A stretch of 64,000 bases of DNA from Faecalibacterium sp. UBA1762 (GCA_002314755.1 DCHC01000039.1:29408-93407); one strand, 5' to 3'; shown: positions 8,939-17,790, counted from the first letter of the stretch. Notes: generated by a model from the sequence alone, not told the origin. Program-made: numbers and translations.

Positions 8939-10531
8939 TCACACACTGAAATCCGGGGTGTTTTCCTGACAGTAGGAGACCCAATTTCCGTTTTCGATCA
9001 GTTCCTCCCGCCCAAGTTGTCGGAACAGCTCCGGCTGCAATGCAGCGGTTTCGTTAAACTGTCTCAAAGCCTGGGCAAAAAGCAGTTCCATTTTTTTGTG
9101 GTCCGAACTTTTGCGCTCCAGGGATAGCTTGCCGTAATAACCTGAGACAAAGACGGTAACAGCGGAAAGACAACCCCAAAAGACCTTCAGCAGGGTGCGC
9201 AGACTGAGCCCCCAAAAGGCAGAGGATATGACAACGGGAAAAGCATATTCCAACAGCGACACTGTGGCCCATGTGAGCAGAGTACAGACAACCATGGCAC
9301 GGGTGATCCGTTGCTGTTTTTTGTGTTTTGCTTTGTTACGCCGGAAAGCCTTCGTGTGGTAGGTAAGTTGGCCCTCTACCCATGCCGTTTTGATTTGCTG
9401 CCAGGGAACATCCCGATTCGGGACAGGACCGATCAACAGGCTATTTACCGCTTTTTTTATCCAGGTCGCATCCTGTTTTTGTGTCCAGGTAAAGTCGTCA
9501 CAGACCTGATCCGGCATACCCAGTGCGTGAAAATACAGTTGAATCCGTAAAGCCTCCGCCAGTGACCGGTATTGCAGATAGTTCTCGTGCTGGTGAAACC
9601 GTGTCAGCAGCAGATAACCCAAAGCATACAAACCGACTGCAATGCCGTACCCGGCAAGGCAGTTGCTCAGATCCAATTCGTCATACATCAGGTACAAAAG
9701 CACCAAAATCACGCCGAAAACAGCAAACAGGCCCAAAATCTTCAGGTACTGTTTCTGGCATTTGACCGAAAAACCGTCGGCGGCGTCATAGACCTGCTGC
9801 AGCCGGTTGCGCACTGAGTTATGCAGATATTTTTCCGGCAGAAGGAGATAGGTTTTGCCCGGATTCTCTTTTGCCGCTTTGGCGTTAAAGCGATCTGTTT
9901 GTGTCAGCTCCCGGGCAAGAGATCCCGGTTCGTTTTCCAGCAGGGTTGCGCAGATTGGAAAGACATTCTGACCGGAGACGCGGGGCGTGGCAATATGAAG
10001 GACCGCGCCGTCGTTTCCCGCACGGAAAGGCTTTCTGTCAAGGTAGTTTCCCTTCAACATAAAATCCACTGCTTCGGCGGTGCCGCAGCCGGATTTTTTG
10101 CCGGGCGCGCCGTCCCAAAGAGCAAGTAACACATGGCAGTGCGCAGCCACATAAATACCCGCCTGCCGGTAAAGATAATCCCGTTCCGGCTGTTCCGGCT
10201 CGGTAAACGGGGAAACAAACACCTGTTCGGCTTTGATATACAGACTGTCAAACTCCTCCGCCTGTTCCGGGGTAAAATCCTTCCGATATTCCGTTTTCTC
10301 CATCGGCAGGGGACAATACAGCGGAATCGACAGGGAAAGGGCTACGCGGGCACACAGGGTATCTGCCCCTGCCGCAAGAGAGTTCAGCATCCGGACAGGG
10401 GAGTGAGGATAATCTTTTTTTAACTGAAGCAGAAAGTCTCGGACGGCCTGCTCCAGGGAGGAAACATCCTGCGGACGGATATCCCGGTGACCGGTGACTC
10501 CGATGACAATGGGTACGGTTTGATTCATCAT
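8939..10531 (-). CDS. SLOG-domain protein with four membrane segments (SLATT-like)
   Basis: The N-terminal 200 residues form a SLOG (SMF/DprA-LOG) Rossmann domain: GVTGHRD at 11-17, LAAGADTL at 52-59, ALWDG at 137-141 and a GTAEAV turn at 150-155, the kind of pocket that binds nucleotides or ADP-ribose derivatives. Four hydrophobic segments follow at about 264-283, 291-310, 412-432 and 448-467. The segment between them (YLQYRSLAEALRIQLYFHAL, 318-337) resembles SLATT-type membrane effectors that pair with SLOG or SMODS sensors. I infer a sensor joined to a membrane-perturbing effector. Starts at 10531 and 10528 (tandem ATG) are both possible. It lies between two TIR genes in one operon. Confidence 0.75.
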   Translation of the reverse strand: MMNQTVPIVIGVTGHRDIRPQDVSSLEQAVRDFLLQLKKDYPHSPVRMLNSLAAGADTLCARVALSLSIPLYCPLPMEKTEYRKDFTPEQAEEFDSLYIKAEQVFVSPFTEPEQPERDYLYRQAGIYVAAHCHVLLALWDGAPGKKSGCGTAEAVDFMLKGNYLDRKPFRAGNDGAVLHIATPRVSGQNVFPICATLLENEPGSLARELTQTDRFNAKAAKENPGKTYLLLPEKYLHNSVRNRLQQVYDAADGFSVKCQKQYLKILGLFAVFGVILVLLYLMYDELDLSNCLAGYGIAVGLYALGYLLLTRFHQHENYLQYRSLAEALRIQLYFHALGMPDQVCDDFTWTQKQDATWIKKAVNSLLIGPVPNRDVPWQQIKTAWVEGQLTYHTKAFRRNKAKHKKQQRITRAMVVCTLLTWATVSLLEYAFPVVISSAFWGLSLRTLLKVFWGCLSAVTVFVSGYYGKLSLERKSSDHKKMELLFAQALRQFNETAALQPELFRQLGREELIENGNWVSYCQENTPDFSV

Positions 10532-10579
10532 ATTGCGGCACTTTCTCAGTTTTTAACGGTTGTAAGCGGTTGTTTTAGC

Positions 10580-11575
10580 TCAGCCGTTAAAATACTCTAC
10601 GGTAAAGGAGGCATTCTCCGGAATGGTTACCGGAAAAACCCCATAGGTCAGACGGACAAGCTGCAAATTTGCACAAGAAAGTAACGGCTGAAGCGTTTCG
10701 AGCTCTCCGCTGCGAATGTCAATGCGGGTCAGCGAGGGAAAATACTGCATGTATTCCAGCAGCTCATCGTTCGCGGCATCCAACCGGATTTCTTCTATCG
10801 GGCAGTCGATCAAGTTTTGATAGTTTATAGGCGAGGACTGCCCCCAGATTTCAAAACCGATGGCATCTTCCAACAGGGCTTTTGTCTCGTCACTCCGGAA
10901 AGATATGGGCTGTAGAAGCTCCTGCCTGGTTTGGTTTACAACCCCTTTGGTAAGTGCGTTTTTCTCGGTTTTGATAATCTCCGGCTGAGCGGCATTGGCT
11001 GCAGCTGTCTCCGCCTGGGCAAGGCCGGGCAGCAGAGAGTCAAACCAACCGGCATTCAAACCGTAAATACCCGCGCCAAGGGCAACAAGCAGCATGACTG
11101 CCAAAGCAAGAATACCGCTCCAAAAGTTTCCTTTTCTGATTTTTCCTACACCGTGGGAATAACCGGTGGTGCCATCACCCAAAAGCGGTAAAACCTCAAG
11201 TCGGACGAGCAGATCCTCCGGACTGTTTACCGGAATGCGATCCTTCAGCAGAGGGTGGCGGGCATCCTCTATGGGATACTGAAAAACCGGACAGCCCAGC
11301 TCCACGGCGTTGACGACCTCATTTTCACAGTTGGGGGACATAAGGGATGCCGGAGAAACAAATACCAGTACCCCTGCAGCGTGTTGCAGATGCCAGGCAA
11401 TATTGTGGGGCCACTCGCTGCCGGGGGCGATCCCCTCATCGTACCAGACCCGAATTTTGTTTTCGAACAGGATACGGAGGACCGGCTGGACAAGATCACT
11501 GTTTTTGTGGGCATAGCTAACAAACAGGTAGGGCTCTTTTCCCTCGTAGGCAGGGACCTGTTCTAACATTTTCAT
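10580..11575 (-). CDS. TIR - single membrane span - outward C-terminal domain protein
   Basis: A 331-residue protein. Its N-terminal TIR domain (about 14-130) looks complete: PYLFVSYAHKN, VWYDEG, and SPNCENEVVNA with Glu86 at the catalytic position. One membrane span lies at about 152-173. The charge rule (GKIRKGN just before it) puts the TIR inside and the C-terminal 150 residues outside. The outside part ends in a short run of leucine-patterned segments (CPIEEIRLDAAN, FPSLTRIDIRSGEL, CANLQLVRLTYG) resembling a degenerate LRR stack. It is the third of three TIR or TIR-like receptors in a row, 31 nt after the preceding gene, with AAAGGTG as ribosome binding site. Confidence 0.78.
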   Translation of the reverse strand: MKMLEQVPAYEGKEPYLFVSYAHKNSDLVQPVLRILFENKIRVWYDEGIAPGSEWPHNIAWHLQHAAGVLVFVSPASLMSPNCENEVVNAVELGCPVFQYPIEDARHPLLKDRIPVNSPEDLLVRLEVLPLLGDGTTGYSHGVGKIRKGNFWSGILALAVMLLVALGAGIYGLNAGWFDSLLPGLAQAETAAANAAQPEIIKTEKNALTKGVVNQTRQELLQPISFRSDETKALLEDAIGFEIWGQSSPINYQNLIDCPIEEIRLDAANDELLEYMQYFPSLTRIDIRSGELETLQPLLSCANLQLVRLTYGVFPVTIPENASFTVEYFNG

Positions 11576-11605
11576 CTGAACGGCACCTTTCTTTTCTGCG
11601 GGATG

Positions 11606-12484
11606 TCAACGGACTATTTCAACCCGAAGTCCTGCGTTATATAGCTCTCTGGCATAGATGAGCTGGGTTTGATCGATCTTTACTGTTTGCAGCCCGTTTA
11701 CCGAAAGCAGCGGGCGTAAAGATATTTTGTCCGGAAGCCCTGCGACATTGACGGTTTCGATATTGATTTTTTCAATCCCGTCTATGGAGGAGAAATGACC
11801 GTCGGAAAGGTCCAGCTCCTGTACAGATTTGTCAGCCAGGGCGTCAATCCCTTTGTCCCCGTAGGCGGAAATGCTCAGGTAGCTGCTACCATCCGCGTCA
11901 CGCAAAAGGGTAGCGGGGGAAGTCTTTTTTGCCACCGCCGCAGCTGCGCAGGCAAGAAACGCAACCAAAAAAGCGGCAATCATGACAGCGGATATCCGTT
12001 TTTTGCGGTGGGTATCTGTTTTTTGCAGCATACAAGGTCCTACAATGTCCTGGGTCAGGATGCCGCTTTGTAAAAGCTGCTCTGCAGTGTCCTCCGGGGT
12101 GGAGAAAACCGTAACGGGAATATTGGCAAGCTGCATTTCAAGCCCGTGCGACAGGGGAAAATCTGCCGTTTTGATGCAAAATAAAGGCTTTCGCAGGCTA
12201 AGCAGATAGTTTACAGTATTGCGGAAAGAAAGAGATTCCAGGCTTTCCGGTGACAGAAAAAGGATCGCTGCCCGGCAGTTTGCTATTCTTTCGGCAAGTG
12301 CTTCGGAATCAGGCGTTTCTCTGCCGCCGGTGACAGCATAGGAAAAACGCATACCGCGACAGGCAAGAAGTGCAAGAACCTGCGCAGCAAGAGGTTCCTG
12401 GGCAGAAAAGCACCCAAGATAAGCGTAGTCATCTGTTCCATTATAGGAGAGATAAGTAAAATGCTGTTTCATCATATTGACCAT
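11606..12484 (-). CDS. Degenerate TIR-like protein with one span and short LRR-like tail
   Basis: A 292-residue protein with the same layout as its neighbours. Residues 8-135 look TIR-like (FTYLSYNGTDDYAY, AAILFLSPESL), but the segment that should hold the catalytic glutamate reads SLSFRNTVNY, so it is probably not an NADase. A span at about 164-185 is preceded by THRKKR, giving an N-in topology. The outward tail has leucine-spaced segments (VQELDLSDGHFSSIDGI, LQTVKIDQTQL). The start at 12484 has GAAAGGT just upstream and leaves a 7-nt gap to the preceding gene. A longer frame overlapping that gene by 35 nt is less likely. Confidence 0.7.
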   Translation of the reverse strand: MVNMMKQHFTYLSYNGTDDYAYLGCFSAQEPLAAQVLALLACRGMRFSYAVTGGRETPDSEALAERIANCRAAILFLSPESLESLSFRNTVNYLLSLRKPLFCIKTADFPLSHGLEMQLANIPVTVFSTPEDTAEQLLQSGILTQDIVGPCMLQKTDTHRKKRISAVMIAAFLVAFLACAAAAVAKKTSPATLLRDADGSSYLSISAYGDKGIDALADKSVQELDLSDGHFSSIDGIEKINIETVNVAGLPDKISLRPLLSVNGLQTVKIDQTQLIYARELYNAGLRVEIVR

Positions 12485-12491
12485 TGACCTT

Positions 12492-14078
12492 TCAGTCGTT
12501 TCTGTAACAGATCTCAAACGGAGCATCTAACAGCTGTCGCTCAACTAAATCCTGCATATCGGAGGAAACCGTCAACATCTGTAGGGAGGGGAGCCGTAAA
12601 ATGGGGGTAAGGTCCGTTAGTTGGTTTGCGTACTTCAAATCCAGCATGGAAATATCCTGAAAATGTGCCAAACCATCTAAAGAGGTCAGGGAGCATCCCG
12701 CCAGGTTCAGCTCTCCACCTGGGGTGATATTGATTTCTGCCAACTCTTTCAACGAATCAATTTTCAGACCGGCCCAAAGCAGCTTTTGGATGGGTTTTCC
12801 CGCGATGTAGGGCAGCAGATCCTGCAGGGGTACATTGCATAGACGCAAGGTACTGAAGCTTTTTACCTCGGAAAGAGGGGAAAAATCACGGATGTAGGTG
12901 CTATCAACATCCAGATACAAATTGACCGCCTGTCCGAGGTCCGGAAGCTGAGTAACCGGGGCCTGATTCATATCAAGGCGAATTAGTTGGCCGGTGGAAT
13001 AGACGGGAGAAGGATCCGTCACCAGGCTTTCGGAAATGTTCAGATGCTCCAGTTGTTGCAGCTGTCCGATGCCGGATAGATCTCTGACAAGGGTCCTGTC
13101 AATCAAAACGACCCGCAGGTTGGGGTTTTCCCATAGCATACTCACATCTGTGACATCGGTGGAGGTGAGCGAAAGATATTCCAATAGTGGAAGCTCCTGA
13201 AGGCCCTCCACAGAAGTAATTGGGTTGGCACTTAAATCCAGCTCCCGCAGCTTTGTCAACCGGAGAATGGGAGAGATGTCGGCAATTTGATTGCCGCAAA
13301 GACATAAATACTCCAAATTTGGCATGTAGGATAAAATGGTAAGATCATCCGATGTCAAGGTGCCGACCGGAACGGAGCCTTGATGCTCCATGTTGTTGTT
13401 TACAGATAAATCAAAGGATACGCTTGTGCGGTCGGAGTCGTCATACCAGCTATGTACCGTGGAATCAAAGGACTGGTCGCCCACAACATACAGACGGGTG
13501 ATACTGGCTAATTCCTCTGCGGTCAGCCCCCATTGCTTCGCAAGGTTTTTGGCGGAAAGAGCAGGGGCAATCAATAAGGGATTGATGACTGTAAAAAACA
13601 AAAGGATTGCGGACACAATAGGAACGGATACCGCCAAAGTCGCTTTTTTTTGCTGATAACGCTTTTGAATTGGCGTCACTGCCATATGCTGAAACAGAGA
13701 AGAAGACTTTAACTTACTGAGAAACCCTTCATCCAATTGCTCCGGGTGCATGGACTGTTGGCTGCCCAGCTGCAAAGCGCCCCATGGAGTGGTGTTGACC
13801 TCTTCCAGATAAACGCACAATATTTGTTGATTAAAATCGACCGCGGCGTTGACAATGGCATGAAAGCGCGGATCCAAGGCGAATTTTTGAGTTACAAACA
13901 GCAGTACTCCGCTTGACGCCCGCAGATGGCGTTTTTCTTTGTTGGAAAAGCTGTCCCCCTGCCAGAATAAGACGCCGTCCTGTTCCAGTGCCTGCAGTAA
14001 AGGGGAAACCTGTTCAGCGGCATCTGCGGAAAAGGCGGTATAGATAAACGGCTTGTCGTTTTTACAGTAGCCTGGCAT
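12492..14078 (-). CDS. TIR-like - membrane span - leucine-rich repeat protein
   Basis: First gene of the operon, 528 residues. An N-terminal TIR-like domain (about 10-120: FIYTAFSADAAEQV, GVLLFVTQKF) lacks the catalytic-glutamate motif; the corresponding segment is ALDPRFHAIVNAA. A single span lies at about 146-170, preceded by QKRYQQKK, so the N-terminus is inside. Residues about 248-520 hold roughly ten leucine-rich repeats of the 22-residue SDS22 type, with LEYLCLCGNQIADISPILRL as the clearest unit. The repeats would face outward and could bind a ligand. CGGAGGAATAAAGCT precedes the ATG at 14078; the longer frame to 14165 has no such site and runs through the terminator hairpin. Confidence 0.8.
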   Translation of the reverse strand: MPGYCKNDKPFIYTAFSADAAEQVSPLLQALEQDGVLFWQGDSFSNKEKRHLRASSGVLLFVTQKFALDPRFHAIVNAAVDFNQQILCVYLEEVNTTPWGALQLGSQQSMHPEQLDEGFLSKLKSSSLFQHMAVTPIQKRYQQKKATLAVSVPIVSAILLFFTVINPLLIAPALSAKNLAKQWGLTAEELASITRLYVVGDQSFDSTVHSWYDDSDRTSVSFDLSVNNNMEHQGSVPVGTLTSDDLTILSYMPNLEYLCLCGNQIADISPILRLTKLRELDLSANPITSVEGLQELPLLEYLSLTSTDVTDVSMLWENPNLRVVLIDRTLVRDLSGIGQLQQLEHLNISESLVTDPSPVYSTGQLIRLDMNQAPVTQLPDLGQAVNLYLDVDSTYIRDFSPLSEVKSFSTLRLCNVPLQDLLPYIAGKPIQKLLWAGLKIDSLKELAEINITPGGELNLAGCSLTSLDGLAHFQDISMLDLKYANQLTDLTPILRLPSLQMLTVSSDMQDLVERQLLDAPFEICYRND

Positions 14079-14107
14079 AGCTTTATTCCTCCGATGAACC
14101 GGAAAAT

Positions 14108-14141
14108 GAAAGAAAATGCCGTACGGAAAAACCGTACGGCA
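14108..14141 (-). terminator. Terminator hairpin behind araA and in the TIR operon leader
   Basis: A perfect 9-bp stem (14118-14126 and 14132-14140) with loop AAAAA extends by one A-T pair. On the minus strand it is followed by ATTTTCTTTC. It is placed to end araA transcripts, but it also lies between a predicted promoter and the first TIR-operon gene, only 30 nt before its start codon, so it could attenuate that operon. Confidence 0.75.
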
Positions 14142-14157
14142 TGCATGAACACATTTT

Positions 14158-14175
14158 GTAGGCAACCATGCCTAC
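14158..14175. repeat. Short hairpin in the TIR operon leader
   Basis: GTAGGCA (14158-14164), loop ACCA, TGCCTAC (14169-14175) form a perfect 7-bp stem. It sits just after the predicted -10 box and before the terminator hairpin, so the leader has two stems in series. It could be part of an attenuator or an operator. Confidence 0.5.
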
Positions 14176-14184
14176 CGTAAATTA

Positions 14185-14213
14185 ATACTACCAAAGAGTG
14201 ACACAAAAAGCAA
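14185..14213 (-). promoter_or_regulatory. Predicted promoter of the TIR/SLOG/RyR operon
   Basis: On the minus strand, -35 TTGCTT (14208-14213), a 17-nt spacer and -10 TAGTAT (14185-14190). It starts 30 nt beyond the araA stop codon and lies upstream of both leader hairpins, so the operon can be transcribed independently of araA. Confidence 0.5.
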
Positions 14214-14242
14214 GTCTTATTGTTTTAAAATCGTCGAAAATT

Positions 14243-15640
14243 TCAGAAACCGATGGTGATCAGCTCCAGATCCATCAGCTCGGCAAACAGACGGATATCG
14301 CTGACATCCAATGAGGTGGATACAACGGCATGATGTGCGCCGCCGGCACGGATCCATGCCTCAGCACCGGTAGAAAAATCGGGCAGAATTTTCCACATCA
14401 CACGGGCAACGGGCAGATGAGGCATAGGCTCCGGTTGGGCGGTCAAAGCGATTTTGGCGCAGATCAAACGGAAACGGTCACCCATATCCACCATAGATAC
14501 AGCGATACCGCCCCCCTCAATGCCGTCAAAGACCAGTCTGGCAGGAGCGGCTTTTCCGCCGATGCCCAAGGGGTGTACCTGAATCTTCGGCTGATTTTTG
14601 GCAAAAACCGGGCTGACCTCCAACATATGGGCGGCAAGCTCCAGCTCATTCCCCTCGGTCAGGTCGTAGGTATAGTCTTCAATAAAAGCGGTAGCACCCT
14701 GTCGATTTTTTGCCATGTGACACAGTACGGCCATCAGGGCACCGGTTTTGTAGTCGCCCTCCGGACCGAAGCCGATGTTTTTGGCCATTAGGTTTTGGAC
14801 ACATAGACCGGGCAGCTGCTCCAACCCGTGCAGATCCTCAAAGGTGTCAGTAAAGGCGTCTAACTTTTCCGCCTGCAAAAACTCTTCTATTGCGACTTCA
14901 TAGGCGGCCTGTACCCTTACCGCGTCAAGCTCCGGGGTATCCATCAGGTACTTTTCCGTGTACTCCTGCAGCTTTGCGTCAATCTGTGTGGGGGAAATCC
15001 CGGCAATGCGGTCAACAAGGTCGCCGATGCCGTAATAGTTTACATTCCAGCCAAGACGGATCTCACTTTCTACCCGGTCACCGTCGGTTACGGCAACATC
15101 GCGCATATTGTTGCCGAAGGTCGCCACCCGCAGCCGGTGAGAAAAGCTTACGGCGCTGGCCACATCCGCAAATTTTTGGATGCGTGCAATCACTTTTTCG
15201 TCACGGTAGTAACCGGCAACTACCTCTCGGTGCAGCCCCAGACGGGTGCAGATAAAGCCGAACTCCCGGTCGCCGTGGGCGGACTGATGCAGATTCATAA
15301 AATCCATATCGATGCTCTCATACGGCAGCCGACGGCCAAACTGAGTGTGAAGGTGCAGCATGGGTTTACGCAGTGCCTGCAGACCCTTGATCCACATTTT
15401 GGCAGGGGAGAAGGTGTGCATCCAGACGATGACACCGATACAGCAGCGGTCTGCGGTCGCTTGGAGCATAATGTCCTCAGCATCGGTACTGTTACAGACA
15501 GTGGGTTTCCATACGATCTCACAGCCGCTGATCTGTGCGTTCAGGTAGTCTGCCATCTCGGCAGAATCCTTTGCAACCTGTTTTAAGGTCTCTTCACCGT
15601 AAAGCAGCTGGCTTCCGGTAACAAAATACAGTTTTTCCAT
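14243..15640 (-). CDS. araA: L-arabinose isomerase
   Basis: Interconverts L-arabinose and L-ribulose, the first step of arabinose use in the cytoplasm. The 465 residues are a little short for the family (about 475-500) but co-linear with it. It opens MEKLYFVTGSQLLYGEETL and has the MHTFSPAKMWI and HTQFGR motifs of AraA. The metal-site glutamates and histidines lie around residues 290-440 (IGFGPEGDYKTGAL, GAHHAVVS). The start at 15640 is preceded by AGAAGGGGA; the frame can be extended 30 nt upstream without a better site. It is 40 nt downstream of the FGGY kinase on the same strand. No araD is present in the window. Confidence 0.93.
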   Translation of the reverse strand: MEKLYFVTGSQLLYGEETLKQVAKDSAEMADYLNAQISGCEIVWKPTVCNSTDAEDIMLQATADRCCIGVIVWMHTFSPAKMWIKGLQALRKPMLHLHTQFGRRLPYESIDMDFMNLHQSAHGDREFGFICTRLGLHREVVAGYYRDEKVIARIQKFADVASAVSFSHRLRVATFGNNMRDVAVTDGDRVESEIRLGWNVNYYGIGDLVDRIAGISPTQIDAKLQEYTEKYLMDTPELDAVRVQAAYEVAIEEFLQAEKLDAFTDTFEDLHGLEQLPGLCVQNLMAKNIGFGPEGDYKTGALMAVLCHMAKNRQGATAFIEDYTYDLTEGNELELAAHMLEVSPVFAKNQPKIQVHPLGIGGKAAPARLVFDGIEGGGIAVSMVDMGDRFRLICAKIALTAQPEPMPHLPVARVMWKILPDFSTGAEAWIRAGGAHHAVVSTSLDVSDIRLFAELMDLELITIGF

Positions 15641-15680
15641 AATCATTTCCCCTTCTGCCTGAAAAGGCATTTGCTTTTTG

Positions 15681-17213
15681 TTATATCAACGGCTTCAGAT
15701 ATCGGGCAAGGTAGGTATCAAAAGCATCCTGCTGCGGTTGATCCGCCATGACAGTAGCGGCCTGAGAATTGCGGAAGATCCCTTCCAAAAACGCGGGCAA
15801 CGTGTTTTCTTTTTGAGAGAGATACAGTGTTAAAAGTGCCATGCCGTACGCGCCGCCCTCTCCGGCAGATTGCATGGTGAAAACCGGCGCTTTCAGTGCG
15901 GCAGACATCAGTTTTGCACCCACGTTCGGGGTTTTAAAAAAGCCACCGTGACCTGCCACCTTACTGACGGTAACCCCTTGACTGTATAATTTGCGGACCC
16001 CGTATGCCAGGGGGGCAATTGCGGAGCAAAGCTGCATTTTCATAAAATTTGCAAGGGTCAGCCTACTTTCGGCGTTACCGTTTATCTGCAGCTGCCCTTC
16101 GCTGACCTTGACCACCGGCTCGGCGGAAAAGAAGGGGTAGCAGGTTAAATTACCGGTATCGGCATCCGCCTTTTCCGATTCCTGAAAAAGCTTATCAAAT
16201 AAGTCGATATCCGTTCCGCCGGTTAGGGTGGCCACCTCGGCAAACAGTGCCTCCCATGCGTTGATACCGCCGGTACAGTTGTTTTCGTGGATCATGACAA
16301 CAGGTGCGCCGTCCGGGGTCACCACATGATCCATATCTCTGGCGGCGTCGCCGTTATCCTTTGACAGAACCGCCATTAAAAAGGCAGAGGTACCGGCACT
16401 GACATTTGCCGTGCCGGGCAGAACACAGTTGGTTGCGACCATACCCGTAGCGGCGTCGCCCTCCGGCGGGCAGAGGGGAATGCCCGGCTTCAAATCGCCG
16501 GAAGTATCCAACAGAGCAGCGCCTGCCGCAGTCAGGCAACCGGCAGGCGACCCGGCGCAAAGCAGCGGGGGAAAGAAATCTGCCGGGTCGGTTGTCTGAC
16601 CTGTCTGCTGATAAAGCTCACGGAAAATCTGCATACAGTCTGCCCGGTATGTGCCGTCCTTCACCGGGAACATTCCGCTGCCTTCACACAGACCTACTGT
16701 AAAAACGCCGGTCAACAGATAGTGGATATATCCGGCAAGGGTAAAAATTCTTTTTACCTCTGACAGGTGCGCTTCGCCGTCTATGGCAGCCTGGTACAGG
16801 TGTGCTACACACCAGCGGGGCGGAATATATCTGCCGAAGGCCAGGCTTAGACGGTTTGCGGCCTCGCTTGCAGTGGTATTGCGCCAGGTGCGGAAGGGAA
16901 CCAGCCAGTTGCCGTCTTTGTCGGTGGGAATATAGCCGTGCATCATGCCGGAGATTCCTATGCCGCCCAGTGTTTTCAGCTTTTGATCGTACCGAACTTC
17001 GAAGTCCTGCTTCAGCCGGGCAAAGCTGGCCTGCATACCAGTGAGTACATCCTGCCTTGCATAGGTCCAGTAGCCGTCCTTTTGACGGTTTTCCCAGGTG
17101 AAGGAACCGCTTGACACACCGGTCCCATCCGGCGTGATGAGTACACTTTTTATCCGGGTCGAGCCGAACTCCAACCCTAGAAATAACTGATTTTGCGCGA
17201 TGACCTGTGCCAT
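15681..17213 (-). CDS. FGGY-family carbohydrate kinase (probable ribulokinase)
   Basis: A 510-residue ATP-dependent sugar kinase. Its N-terminal FGGY domain begins FLGLEFGSTRIKSVLITPDG, the ATP-binding opening, and contains GISGMMHGYIP. The C-terminal domain has the TANVSAGTSAFLMAVL and KVAGHGGFFKTPNVG motifs, including the GGxxK-like nucleotide-binding turn. Pairing with araA makes L-ribulokinase the most likely activity, but the protein is shorter than AraB of enteric bacteria and xylulokinase-like specificities cannot be excluded. The ATG at 17213 is used because AGAGGG lies 7 nt upstream; a TTG two codons earlier is the alternative. A 62-nt gap separates it from the preceding split-barrel gene. 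Confidence 0.85.
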   Translation of the reverse strand: MAQVIAQNQLFLGLEFGSTRIKSVLITPDGTGVSSGSFTWENRQKDGYWTYARQDVLTGMQASFARLKQDFEVRYDQKLKTLGGIGISGMMHGYIPTDKDGNWLVPFRTWRNTTASEAANRLSLAFGRYIPPRWCVAHLYQAAIDGEAHLSEVKRIFTLAGYIHYLLTGVFTVGLCEGSGMFPVKDGTYRADCMQIFRELYQQTGQTTDPADFFPPLLCAGSPAGCLTAAGAALLDTSGDLKPGIPLCPPEGDAATGMVATNCVLPGTANVSAGTSAFLMAVLSKDNGDAARDMDHVVTPDGAPVVMIHENNCTGGINAWEALFAEVATLTGGTDIDLFDKLFQESEKADADTGNLTCYPFFSAEPVVKVSEGQLQINGNAESRLTLANFMKMQLCSAIAPLAYGVRKLYSQGVTVSKVAGHGGFFKTPNVGAKLMSAALKAPVFTMQSAGEGGAYGMALLTLYLSQKENTLPAFLEGIFRNSQAATVMADQPQQDAFDTYLARYLKPLI

Positions 17214-17275
17214 AATCAAACCCTCTTTCCTTTTCCGATTCTCTGATATACACTGTAAAAAGGCTAAGCTTGAGC

Positions 17276-17668
17276 TTAAAAAGTGATGACCTCCGGGGCG
17301 GCGGTAAAGCTGGAGAAGGTCGCGGTGGCGTTTTTGAAATAAAGTACCTGGGTATTGCCGTCGTTTTCGTCGTACATACTGCGCAGCTCCGGGTATGCAT
17401 CCAGCATTGCCTTACGGGCCTGGACACGGTCGTCCTCTACCAGTTCACCTGCCAGCCGCAGCCAACTGCCGTTCATAAAGGCGCAGACCTCTGCCTTGGG
17501 GTTTACGGCAAGCTGCTTAGAGGTGGGCTTCACCTTGCCGGTTTGAATGTACAGTTTGCCCTCAAAAACCAGAACGGTACCGAACGGACGCACCCGGGGC
17601 TGATCGTCTTCTACTGTGGCAAGATAATAAACCTGTGCGGCTTTTAAAAATTCGTATACCTTTTCCAT
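17276..17668 (-). CDS. Pyridoxamine 5'-phosphate oxidase-like flavin split-barrel protein
   Basis: A 130-residue single-domain protein of the FMN-binding split-barrel (PNPOx-like) superfamily. It opens EKVYEFLKAAQVYYLATVEDDQPRVRPFG, the usual N-terminal strand pattern, and continues with KLYIQTGKVKPTSKQL and AEVCAFMNGSWLRLAGEL. Many members bind FMN or F420 and reduce small molecules; the actual role here is unknown. The start at 17668 follows GGAAAGG. It is transcribed with the arabinose genes and divergently from the alpha-galactosidase gene. Confidence 0.82.
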   Translation of the reverse strand: MEKVYEFLKAAQVYYLATVEDDQPRVRPFGTVLVFEGKLYIQTGKVKPTSKQLAVNPKAEVCAFMNGSWLRLAGELVEDDRVQARKAMLDAYPELRSMYDENDGNTQVLYFKNATATFSSFTAAPEVITF

Positions 17669-17717
17669 AATGATATCCTTTCCTTTTTTGATTACAGCAA
17701 ATGCTGTTTTCGTGCTT

Positions 17718-17746
17718 ATTCTATCACAGAAAGCAGCTGTTTTCAA
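17718..17746 (-). promoter_or_regulatory. Predicted promoter for the split-barrel/arabinose genes
   Basis: On the minus strand, -35 TTGAAA (17741-17746), a 17-nt spacer and -10 TAGAAT (17718-17723), 50 nt before the split-barrel start codon. It probably also serves the kinase and araA downstream. Confidence 0.6.
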
Positions 17747-17790
17747 AAGTTTTTTCAAAAAACAGACGGTTTGACCTGTGAAGACATAGT

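Noticed and set aside
17138..17150. Fourth copy of the AAAGTNNACTTT palindrome
   Set aside because: GAGTACACTTT lies inside the kinase coding frame, is incomplete in its left arm and has no promoter at the required spacing.
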